From positions 4,867,821 to 4,931,820 of the forward strand of contig JAJEKV010000057.1 of the NCBI GenBank assembly GCA_021234155.1: 64,000 nt of DNA, written 5' to 3'. The position numbers and the translations under genes are program-made. Below the pieces are notes generated by a model. It saw only the letters and a list, made by a program, of their open reading frames with translations, was not told the DNA's origin and did no database searches. Below are positions 32,980 through 42,911 of the stretch, one piece after another. The stretch is from Isoetes taiwanensis. Its lineage: Eukaryota > Streptophyta > Lycopodiopsida > Isoetales > Isoetaceae. Each line of letters opens with the position of its first letter. The stretch's first letter is position 1.

Positions 32980-34670
32980 GTGGTGTTTGTATATTAAAAA
33001 TGCCCGGGATAAAAATGGAACTTGGATTTCCAAAGTAATTTTTCTAAATTAATCAATTTAGAGATCTGTCGAGTGGCACAAGATTCGTTGGACAAAAATG
33101 CTCTTCTCGCAAAAGATCATGGGAATGGAAGTTGATTTCGTGTACTCATGTCCAGTAGGCAGATGAAAAGTAGAAAATTAGCATAAATTTTGCAACATAG
33201 AACTGCAAGGAAAAACCTTAGAAGGAGATTATTATTGGTAACCAGCCACAGGTTTGAACTTGGGATTTGGACCAACGCAAATCAATTCACCATTCAAACA
33301 AGTCTGCACAGCTTGATGAGTTGTAAGGAATATATTGATAAAAGAGAGGGAAAAACAATTGAGCTTACAGGCAACTTTCCAACAACAGGAAGATTATGAT
33401 GTGGCCCGGATTCAATTTTAGATGAATTTGCGGTGTATTTGTGCTAGATCACCTCATGTGCAACTTTTGGCCAGACTCTCGAGATCATACCTCATAGCAA
33501 AGCAATCTCGAGGCTGGTCTTGTTAAATTTTAGAACTCTGTTTTGGGAAACAACAGTCCTACAATATAGCAGCTGACCTAAGAAGTTTTGACAGATGAAG
33601 TGGATAGAAGAAGTCAAATAAAGTGTGAAGCAAGAAAAGGAGTTGCAATAGACATTCTCCTGAATAGCTTTTGAAACAGTTAGATAATCTCCCTTATGAT
33701 AGCACAGGTGAAATCGTTTCTTTGCTTAGTGGACTTCCTAGATTGCATCACTGCAGAAGATTTTATAATGCATAGTTTCTTGCTCTAGGCGATGTTTTTA
33801 TTTCTTAGCTAAACGAAAATTACCTATCATCCAAATATCCTGCCTGATACGCATTGCAATCCTTATAAGAGCAATTTCTTCCAGAAAATCTTTGAAAGGT
33901 TTCGATGACAAGCCATTTGGTTTTACTCGAGTTCAAGGAATGTTAACGTCCCAAGGTGCACTGTGACAAACGGTGTACATCTCTGTGGCACTATATGTTC
34001 AACAAATCAGGCAGCTTTATAGCAACCTTTCCCAGTTGGCTATAATGCTGAACAAGTTGGGATGTATGCTTGACAGCAACATTTACGAGTGGCAGGAAAA
34101 CAAAAGTATAGACAATGAGAGTAAGACTGCTGTCATAAGATCTTCATTACATCAATATCAAGTCGTACATAGCTTTGCTACAGAAAAATGGAAGATATCT
34201 CTCTCATTGTCTTTTGTAACCTAAGAATAAATGCCCACGGAATACCTAGAAATAGAAAATTTAGGCAAGAGGTCGATCAGTATATAAAGGCAATAGGACT
34301 CGTGTAAATAAAATTTGAAAGATCAACCTCATGCACAAGGTGTATTGTCCCATGTTGTGGACAATACACTGGTTACTATTTGGACATTCAAAACCATCTA
34401 AAGATAAATTGTGAAATATAGAGACATGGCAATGCTTCATATCAATGGGGAGTGGTATGCAACAATGCCTTTAGCAGAAGATAAATCTGTGATGATGCAA
34501 AAATAGAGTTTTGATCTCCAACTATGTTGTTAACCATGAACACGTGCCATAACATTTTCTTATTTTGTGGATAGCTAGATGATGAAACTAAAGCGTCGAA
34601 TTTGAATTCTTCTACTAATTGCAAGACCACAAATTATTGTTTGCGATAACTTATAAGCCTTCACCCGCAG
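32980..34670. other. No gene recognised
   Basis: No further Sec14 codons and no recognisable domain on either strand. The short ORFs (33190-33399, 33973-34224, 34442-34630) look random. Composition is AT-rich with no notable repeats beyond short homopolymers. A donor-like GTGGTG at 32980 follows the last Sec14 exon, so part of this may be the remains of its next intron. Confidence 0.4.
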
Positions 34671-34674
34671 CCTT

Positions 34675-34765
34675 TTTATCCTATGCCATACCCAAGGTCC
34701 TGTGGTAAGACGTTAAACTGCCATACCCAAGGTCACGGGTTCTTTTGAGATCCTTGAATACGTAG
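34675..34765 (+). repeat. Possible tRNA-derived SINE head
   Basis: The sequence CTGTGGTAAGACGTTAAACT resembles the A-box region of a tRNA. ACCCAAGGTCACGGGTTC about 10 bases later resembles the variable loop and B-box (GGTTC), followed by GAGATCC. ATGCCATACCCAAGGTC occurs twice within 50 bp. Cloverleaf pairing is incomplete and an insertion interrupts the B-box, so this is not a working tRNA gene. A SINE fragment is the likeliest reading but is weakly supported. Confidence 0.3.
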
Positions 34766-35324
34766 GACCTTTAGGAATCCTTTTAGGTTATAAATAATAA
34801 CAGAGTCATGGAGGTTATCAAAAGGCATGTGAAATAGATCTTCTCTGCACCAGAGCAATAAGCCACATTAAGTCACACCTATTGCCAATACCCTTGGAAT
34901 CCCTGATTTTACCACGGTGTTACAGAGTCCCTGACTCAAGATTGATGCCTTTGATCAAGTTAAGAATGCTTCTAGGAAGATCAGGAGCTCTTGCTAGAAA
35001 AGTTGTGTCTGTGCTTGGAAATCTCCCATCCTTAAATACTGCTCTAATCCATGAGTTGATGGGTTCTATAAGAAGCCCAAAGGCCAAAGTTCGGCCCTCC
35101 TGCCTATGGTGTTATATTGTTAATTATATCTAAACATGTATAATTATTGTAGAGAGATACTTTGCCTAAGAGTGACACGTAGGGGCGCAAGGGAAAAAAA
35201 GTGAAAAATAAGTCATTTTAGTGCTTATAGGATCCCGTACAAGGTAACATTTTTAATAAACAAGCTAATGTAATATGGAATTTTTGAGCACGGTAACAGT
35301 TTTAACAATGTAATATCGAATTTT

Positions 35325-37182
35325 ACGCATACTATTAGGGCATGGCATTTTTAATCGTACCTAAGAGGCAAAGCGGTGGAGCGGCTCAATCCTAAAAGCA
35401 AAGATGCGGAGCGGTTCAATACTGGGACAAAGCCGCTCAGTATAGCGATGAAGGATTGCACTTGCCAATTGCTTCACGGTGAATCAGGTTGTGTGATACT
35501 TTATTTCAATTGGATTTGAGAAATTTTGATCGGCACAGGTTTTAGGGACTTGGAAACGCAGAAATGATGCAGAGTATTAGGCACTTTAAATTCTTGACGA
35601 ACAGAGTTGTTTCTAGCTCGAAAACAGAAACAAGATTCAAAATGGATCATTACAGGTCATGAAGATATATTGTGATGAGACCTGGTTATGGCTACAGCTG
35701 TTTGGAATGAAACAGGTAATTGGTTGTAATAGTGTAAGTCTGTTTTGCAAATATAGACCTTAAAGTTTCTGTAGAGGCAACTAATGCAGGAAATATACCC
35801 CATTTTCATCCCAACTATGGATTCCGAGTTTTTGTCTTAGGAGAAGGCAAATGCATGTGTCTGAATCCAGTAGAAATGTTCTCTTTAGATGTGTGGTTGT
35901 TCTGGATATCTTAGCATGTGCGAAGTGATTTGTTCCTAAATTACCTTAAGGCTGCCTTTGCTGAAATTGAATTCCTGTGCCTTTCTTTCCTGTGGGACTT
36001 CCTATTGGATGCTGGCTAGACACCGGGGAGTCTATAGCTTGACATTCCACATTCCCTGAAGTTGAGAAAAATATTTCTGTCTGGAGAGTAATATGGGAAG
36101 TAGCCTTGCCAGTTCGCTGTTCAAGTTGTGAATGAACAAACAGTGAAAAGCGCCGTTGTTGTTACAATGTCCACTTTCTGCTGTTTGTGAGTTTAGCCTG
36201 CTTCATTGCTGATTCCAGCATGGCATATGTAGTGATATGAAGAATTCACTATCAATTCACTCTGCTTGTTATTACAGCTTGGTAATGGCAGGGCTTGTGC
36301 AAGCTTGAAAATCTTATAAACCAAGGTTTTTCTATTACCTACATGATAATTCAAGCCTACTTGATTTAAAATTAATATGCAATTCTGAGTTATGTACCGT
36401 CAACATACAGGAAGCCCTAAATGAAAGTGTTAATGGATATAATGAGCTACAAAATGTTAGTGTTAACTTTACTCTGCCAGTGCTGGAATGGAGGGATAGC
36501 TTTTAGGATCTTTATCTGTAAGGCATGAGTTAATGTACAAATCACAACACATTGTTTGGAAGCTCATAGATGTGTAACCAAGGGTTTATTATCTACATGA
36601 TAATTCAAGCCTGCTTATGTTCATATCAAAGAATGGGAGGTACTGATCGAATGGAAATTTTCTACTTGTTCTAAGAAAGCTGGAAGCAGGCCTCGAATTT
36701 AAATTTTGCACTAACCAGCAAAAATGCCGCCCTTTATTTATGCTTACCGGATTTTTGAGAAAAATACCTCTAATTTGCCGGATTTAACACTATTTTTATG
36801 AAATTTCTACCGGAAATTTGCCTACATCTACTTTAGCAAATCGGATATTTCCAACTTTAATCGGATATTCTGGGGAGGAACCCCCCTAATTTCGACCCTT
36901 GGCTGGAAGGCCTATTCTTCAATCCCTTACATTTTAGACCTCAAAAGAGTGGTAAGTATTGCAGGACATACTTGCATAAGGTTTTGGAAATGCATTCTCC
37001 TTTAGTTTACGCATGACAACTGGGGTCAAAGCAAGCTACTCAGTATAGGGATGAAGAAAAACATGGTATGAAGTTGCAGCAATGTTTCTTGCTTTTTTTT
37101 CTTATTTTTCTTTCTCATTTCATTGCGTTGTTTCCTTTCTATGCAGTTGATTGGAATGCAGAAAGGAATGAGTCACAAAAAG
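35325..37182 (+). repeat. Segmental duplication, copy 1
   Basis: It matches 40183-41938 nearly base for base, from CGCATACTATTAGGGCATGG to CACAAAAAGGA. Differences are few: one C/T change near 35766, an absent stretch of about 115 bp (present at 41176-41291 in copy 2) and the 215-bp insertion at 36687-36901. The copies are in direct orientation about 4.86 kb apart. The unit has no long ORF; it contains a TTTTTTCTTATTTTTC stretch near its end. High identity suggests a recent event or an assembly duplication. Confidence 0.9.
36687..36901 (+). mobile_element. hAT-type MITE, 215 bp, with 8-bp target duplication
   Basis: Direct repeats GCTGGAAG flank it (36679-36686 and 36902-36909), while duplication copy 2 has a single GCTGGAAG (41654-41661), an empty site. 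The ends are CAGGCCTCGAATTTAA and, inverted from the right end, CAAGGGTCGAAATTAG, matching at 11 of 16 positions. An 8-bp target duplication and CA-G-type short inverted ends are hallmarks of the hAT superfamily. There is no coding capacity, so it depended on a transposase made elsewhere. Confidence 0.85.
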
Positions 37183-37195
37183 GAATGAGTCCTTT

Positions 37196-37225
37196 CTAGT
37201 AAACGTGTGCCCGCCGTTGCCGGGC
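37196..37225 (-). mobile_element. Helitron-like 3' terminus
   Basis: Read on the minus strand, a GC-rich hairpin (37209-37225, GCCCGGCAACGGCGGGC) is followed after 9 bases by CTAG. This is the 3' signature of Helitrons (hairpin then CTRR). The next flanking base on that strand is A rather than the usual T. It is 13 bp beyond the end of duplication copy 1. The 5' TC end would lie at higher coordinates and was not found. The motif is close to the one at 48379-48406. Confidence 0.5.
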
Positions 37226-39079
37226 TAATGTGCTGGCTTATGTTTTTACTTGGATTTTAATGTCCATATATCTACAACTTCTGTGAACACTAATGTCCTA
37301 GCTTATTCTGTGAACATCACAGGTTGATGCTTGCAAGATGTTGTCGAAATTGTCTAGTGGCAGCATCATCAATGTATTAACTTTGCAGTTAAAGAATGGA
37401 TTTTCAAAGTAAATGGGTGCACGGCATTGTTGCACATAAGTAGGGGCATCTTAAATATTAGATTGATCCTTAGATGAGTTGCTAGACTCGAGAATAACAT
37501 CACATCGAGACGGACAAACATACAATTGCACGCATAAGTAGACACGTGTATTTTCGTAGACCTTGTGCCAAGAAGTAAAAGTCCAAGAATAAAGCACTCA
37601 TTTGTAAGCAGTAGAATAACCAATTGTGTCGTTTTTCTATTACATGAGCGTTCAACAGTGGTTTTTCTATTACATGAGTGTTCAACAATGGTGCTTCAAC
37701 AATGAGGACAAATTCATGTTACCAATTTGAAAACGCATTTGTTAATTTAGTTTGTATTGACTACATTAAAGACAACTAATTGGGTAACCAATCCTTCGAA
37801 TTAAGGACTCTCCTGGTTGAAGGTGGTTGCCAATACTTCAGATCTTTGGAGGCCAAAATTTGTATTTCTTGGCATGGTTTGCCAAATTTCCATGAGAACT
37901 AATTACTGTTGCCATAGCCAGAAACCATGGCAAAATATATACAGCTCTTCCTTGACAAAGTGATGAATAGTGAGCAGTTGGCCACTCTGTTGCAGTCCTT
38001 TCTTTACCTGCATACATATTGAAAATGTTACAGCCTAATCAAAACTGGCAGAAGCAGCAACCAATAATCAGATCAAATTCAAGCTAACACAATCAGTCAT
38101 CATTTTAGCTCAAAAAACTGAAATCTCAAATGCAACCAGCCAGAATTGATAATGGCTGATAGTAACCAGTCAGAATGATTTAGAGATGCCAAAAACAGGA
38201 CCAGAGGAATGATTTCATGGTACATCAGAGGAATAATCTGTAAACTAAGTAAAATAAAATGAGGCAGATACAAAAAAGATTAAGCTAAGAAATAGATGTT
38301 ATGTACAGGAATGGGGAAATGGACTTGCTTCAAAATTTATGGTATTCTAAACATTATTAGCAGGCTGGCAGCATATTTATCCCAAAGTTGAGCAAATGGA
38401 AGCCTAAATCCGTTGTGGTAATCAAATCTGTCATGATATATACAGAGATCTTTATCCATATAATATTCATTTCTGACATGATATGATCCGTTATCAGTGG
38501 TAATAAGCTGCTGCAGAAGCTCTCCAAATGCAGATTAGGAAGTACTATTCACGTAAGCCCGGTGCAACATCTGATTTGTAGAAGCAAATGCAGATTATGA
38601 AGTACTGAAGTAACTGATCACAGCTTGTTGAACATCAATACATCAAGAGCACGCATGGTTGAGAGGAGTAGGCCTGGCCTTCTGGCACAGAACATGCGTA
38701 TATTTAAAAATGCCGGACATCGATATGTGATATGCAGATCTATTACGGATTTACAGAGCCAGTTTACCAGAGTATGTAGATTAAGAGACATGCATTAAGA
38801 GACCCGGGGATTAAGAGCATATTAAGAGCATGAAATGCAGCTATAAGGCACGAAATGCAGTTATAGAGATAAATGAGACACGATGCAGTTATAATATCTT
38901 CTATCCTGTTCTTGCCACAACCTCTTAACACCCAAAATGGAAAAGAGGGCACGCGTTTAATAAGCTTGGCTTGCACAACTCGTCTGCAGACAGAAAGCAC
39001 AATCCGACTGCCTCCTCCGACAGTTTTTCAACGCTATCAAACAATATACGGATACAGTCAAAGACGAAATTTTACCTGG
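37226..39079. other. No gene recognised
   Basis: Lies between the Helitron-like end and the LRR fragment. It may be the body of a non-autonomous Helitron. A short direct repeat, GTTTTTCTATTACATGAG, occurs at about 37628 and 37660. Near 38780-38880 are small repeats of ATTAAGAGAC/ATTAAGAGCATG and ACGAAATGCAGTTATA. No domain-bearing frame is seen. Confidence 0.4.
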
Positions 39080-39084
39080 AACTT

Positions 39085-39345
39085 GAAGCTACACTTGCCC
39101 AAACTTGATCTTCTAAGATATTCCTGCTAAAATCCACCGCTTGAAGTGGAGGGAAAATGCCAAAACCAGCGGGTATCTTTCCAATGAGGCGATTCTAAAA
39201 CAAATAGAAGCCTCTCAAGTTCTGGAGGCTGGTGAGAGATTCAGGAATAGGGCCATCGATGCCATTTGTATCCAAAGCTTACGAATGGCCGTGAGCTGCT
39301 CCATTATTATCCCCCAAGCCCTTTGCCTTGGTGTTGCACCTGCAT
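39085..39345 (-). pseudogene. Leucine-rich-repeat protein fragment
   Basis: On the minus strand a frame reads LDTNGIDGPIPESLTSLQNL, then RGFYLF, a stop, and NRLIGKIPAGFGIFPPLQAV followed by DFSRNILED. This is the plant-specific extracellular LRR consensus (L-x-x-N-x-L-x-G-x-I-P-x-x-L-x-x-L-x-x-L), as in receptor-like kinases and polygalacturonase inhibitors. Only about two and a half repeats remain. An in-frame TAG interrupts the second. No kinase or signal peptide is nearby, so this is a relic. Confidence 0.75.
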
Positions 39346-40182
39346 GAACAACAACAAAATCAGGGAATCTAAATATTCAAAGTTCAAAGACCTACACAAT
39401 GCAAGAGTTAACAAATGAACTACTTCAACCATCGCAAAACCAGAAAACATGCACAGAATTTTGGGCGCAGGGGTCATACCTGCTTCAATGACTCCTGCTT
39501 GCTGCCTCTGCCTTGCTTGCCGCTTGTTATCTAAAACCCTAGATGCATCTTTTTTTAAAATCGGGACACATTACTGCAAATACGATCATTAGAGCGAGCC
39601 GTTGCCGTTTCAGAGAGAAGAGTGAAGGATGCAAGAAGAAGTTCGGAAAGATATTTTGCACGGCAACTATTTGACAACTATTGATGCAGACCTTCAACCA
39701 TAGAAAGTTTTTTCCTTTGAATGTTCCTGCAAGAAGGCTGCACCAAAACAATTCATGCATAAGCGTAGAAGCTAAAATTTGAACACAGCATAAAAAGTGA
39801 TTTGCAGAACCTGGATCGGCTTAAATCTCAAAACCAGAAGCGCTTGTATAATTTTCCCTCTTCAACCCTAAACCCTTTCTTAGCTTTGCAAAATAAGTCA
39901 TGCAATCTGCCTGCCGATTTGCCGTGCTCCTGCGATTTCAATCCGAAACATCATGGAAGGCGGAGGCCATGGTTTTCTTGCTAATTAGCAGTAACGGGCT
40001 AGAGTAGTGGTTGTTTCAGGAAAAAACGTAACGGAAGGTGCCGGAAAACTAAGATATCGCCACGAAAACCTTTTTAGCTCACAAAACTCACGCTTTTCGC
40101 CGGAAAAGGCGTTACACCGGCGTGAGCCAAAATCCCCAAAAACATTTTAAATAAGTAGATATCGAATTTTGTAATGAGGCAA
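39346..40182. other. No gene recognised
   Basis: Spacer between the LRR relic and duplication copy 2. It has a GC-richer patch at 40020-40130 with a small inverted repeat (CGCTTTTCGCCGGAAAAGGCG) that could be a transposon tip. No convincing coding frame. Confidence 0.4.
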
Positions 40183-41938
40183 ACGCATACTATTAGGGCA
40201 TGGCATTTTTAATCGTACCTAAGAGGCAAAGCGGTGGAGCGGCTCAATCCTAAAAGCAAAGATGCGGAGCGGTTCAATACTGGGACAAAGCCGCTCAGTA
40301 TAGCGATGAAGGATTGCACTTGCCAATTGCTTCACGGTGAATCAGGTTGTGTGATACTTTATTTCAATTGGATTTGAGAAATTTTGATCGGCACAGGTTT
40401 TAGGGACTTGGAAACGCAGAAATGATGCAGAGTATTAGGCACTTTAAATTCTTGACGAACAGAGTTGTTTCTAGCTCGAAAACAGAAACAAGATTCAAAA
40501 TGGATCATTACAGGTCATGAAGATATATTGTGATGAGACCTGGTTATGGCTACAGCTGTTTGGAATGAAACAGGTAATTGGTTGTAATAGTGTAAGTCTG
40601 TTTTGCAAATATAGACCTTAAAGTTTTTGTAGAGGCAACTAATGCAGGAAATATACCCCATTTTCATCCCAACTATGGATTCCGAGTTTTTGTCTTAGGA
40701 GAAGGCAAATGCATGTGTCTGAATCCAGTAGAAATGTTCTCTTTAGATGTGTGGTTGTTCTGGATATCTTAGCATGTGCGAAGTGATTTGTTCCTAAATT
40801 ACCTTAAGGCTGCCTTTGCTGAAATTGAATTCCTGTGCCTTTCTTTCCTGTGGGACTTCCTATTGGATGCTGGCTAGACACCGGGGAGTCTATAGCTTGA
40901 CATTCCACATTCCCTGAAGTTGAGAAAAATATTTCTGTCTGGAGAGTAATATGGGAAGTAGCCTTGCCAGTTCGCTGTTCAAGTTGTGAATGAACAAACA
41001 GTGAAAAGCGCCGTTGTTGTTACAATGTCCACTTTCTGCTGTTTGTGAGTTTAGCCTGCTTCATTGCTGATTCCAGCATGGCATATGTAGTGATATGAAG
41101 AATTCACTATCAATTCACTCTGCTTGTTATTACAGCTTGGTAATGGCAGGGCTTGTGCAAGCTTGAAAATCTTATACACCATTTTTTATTATGGTCAGTA
41201 ACTTAGTCATAAAACGGGATAGCTTTGAGGATCTTTATCTGTAGTACATGAGTTAATGTACAAATCGTATTGTTGGAAGCTCATAGATGTCTAAACCAAG
41301 GTTTTTCTATTACCTACATGATAATTCAAGCCTGCTTGATTTAAAATTAATATGCAATTCTGAGTTATGTACCGTCAACATACAGGAAGCCCTAAATGAA
41401 AGTGTTAATGGATATAATGAGCTACAAAATGTTAGTGTTAACTTTACTCTGCCAGTGCTGGAATGGAGGGATAGCTTTTAGGATCTTTATCTGTAAGGCA
41501 TGAGTTAATGTACAAATCACAACACATTGTTTGGAAGCTCATAGATGTGTAACCAAGGGTTTATTATCTACATGATAATTCAAGCCTGCTTATGTTCATA
41601 TCAAAGAATGGGAGGTACTGATCGAATGGAAATTTTCTACTTGTTCTAAGAAAGCTGGAAGGCCTATTCTTCAATCCCTTACATTTTAGACCTCAAAAGA
41701 GTGGTAAGTATTGCAGGACATACTTGCATAAGGTTTTGGAAATGCATTCTCCTTTAGTTTACGCATGACAACTGGGGTCAAAGCAAGCTACTCAGTATAG
41801 GGATGAAGAAAAACATGGTATGAAGTTGCAGCAATGTTTCTTGCTTTTTTTTCTTATTTTTCTTTCTCATTTCATTGCGTTGTTTCCTTTCTATGCAGTT
41901 GATTGGAATGCAGAAAGGAATGAGTCACAAAAAGGACA
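40183..41938 (+). repeat. Segmental duplication, copy 2
   Basis: Partner of 35325-37182. It retains a 115-bp stretch missing from copy 1 and the uninterrupted GCTGGAAG target of the MITE, so it keeps the older arrangement at that point. Within it, 41207-41335 and 41468-41590 are diverged direct repeats of about 125 bp (both with GGATCTTTATCTGTA and ATGATAATTCAAGCCTGCTT). Deletion between such repeats could account for the shorter copy 1. Confidence 0.9.
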
Positions 41939-42219
41939 GGTTTGTCAGCTGCTTTGATAATTTTATTTCCAGGCTGGATCTGGCTCCTTATTTTAAAATC
42001 TTGGTTGCATTAGCCTTATCAAATCGTTGTGTCTAGGCTTTGTAATTTATAAGCTTAGTTTTCATCAATTTATATCTGATCCTTACGCGCTTGAGTTTTT
42101 ATTCTTACGATTTGTGCAACTCAATTGTGCAAGCATCAGTTGTTGTTGGCTGGCTTACTTGGGTTGCTATTTATATATCTATTTGAATAACTGGGGATAA
42201 TGGTTTAACCAAGGTTCGA

Positions 42220-42574
42220 TTCGACAAAAAATAGAAATTCTTGTGTACTGGCAAAATTTCCAATAAAATGACCAATATTCTAACTATTGCATTAACTAAT
42301 AAACTGACAAATACGATGACCAATATTCTGACTATTGGTTTGACTAACTGACTAACTATTTGACTAACACATTGACGAATCATGTGACTATTTGAATAAC
42401 TAATATTTAGACTATTCAACAAACTATTCATCTGACTATTTGAATGACTAACTTTTTGACTATTTAACTGACTATTCATCTGACTATGTCTGACTAATAA
42501 TCTGTTCTGACGTTAAAGCGTCACATAAAACTCGTCAGCACATTCGTCAGGAATAAGGGCCTGGGCTTGTAGTG
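42220..42574 (-). mobile_element. CACTA-type transposon terminus with subterminal repeats
   Basis: On the minus strand the element end reads CACTACAAGCCCAGGCCC (42557-42574), which matches the plant CACTA/En-Spm terminus CACTACAAG. Inside it are TGACGAATGTGCTGACGAG-type direct repeats (42509-42555). Beyond these is a long run of diverged units of the kind GACTATTTGACTAAC (42280-42500), typical of repeat-rich CACTA subterminal regions. The other end was not found within 600 bp, and no transposase is present. The minus-strand ORF at 42171-42479 is just these repeats translated. Confidence 0.65.
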
Positions 42575-42795
42575 CTTCCTCAACTTAGATTACTATAGGA
42601 CTAAGCATCCTTCTTGTTCCACAACCAAGTACTATAGGAAGAACTCCATTCTTTTTTGCCTATAGGAAGAACTCCATCCTTGTTTTTGTTCATGATTTCT
42701 TCTTATTTTTTATTTCTTCTTGCTCATTTCTACCATAGCTAACTCATTTCAGCCTGTTTCTACAGGCAGCTAAGAGAACCTGCTCATACAAGTGG
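42575..42795. other. Short unique spacer
   Basis: Lies between the CACTA-type terminus and the foldback MITE. It has a local repeat, TATAGGAAGAACTCCAT, at about 42631 and 42660. No gene seen. Confidence 0.4.
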
Positions 42796-42798
42796 TTA

Positions 42799-42911
42799 AG
42801 GGAGGCCAACCCCCTTCACTGGAGGGGGTTCATGCGAAATAACCCTCTCGGCCTGCCGGCCTTGAGGGTTATTTCGCATAACCCCCTGTCAAGAAGGAGG
42901 TTTACCTCCTC
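42799..42911. mobile_element. Foldback MITE, 113 bp
   Basis: Nearly the whole element is one inverted repeat. The inner arms GGGGGTTCATGCGAAATAAC (42825-42844) and GTTATTTCGCATAACCCCC (42868-42886) pair almost perfectly around a GGCC-rich centre, and the outer arms AGGGAGGCCAACC and GGTTTACCTCCTC also pair. It is flanked by TTA (42796-42798 and 42912-42914), a 3-bp duplication as made by PIF/Harbinger-type elements; TA alone (Tc1/mariner type) is also possible. No coding potential. RNA from it would fold into a long hairpin. Confidence 0.7.

Noticed and set aside
34675-34765. Functional tRNA gene
   Set aside because: Box-like motifs are present, but the acceptor and anticodon arms do not pair and the B-box is interrupted. 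Kept only as a weak SINE candidate.
42171-42479. Minus-strand ORF of 102 codons rich in N, S and L
   Set aside because: It is the translation of diverged GACTATTTG repeats at a CACTA end, not a gene.
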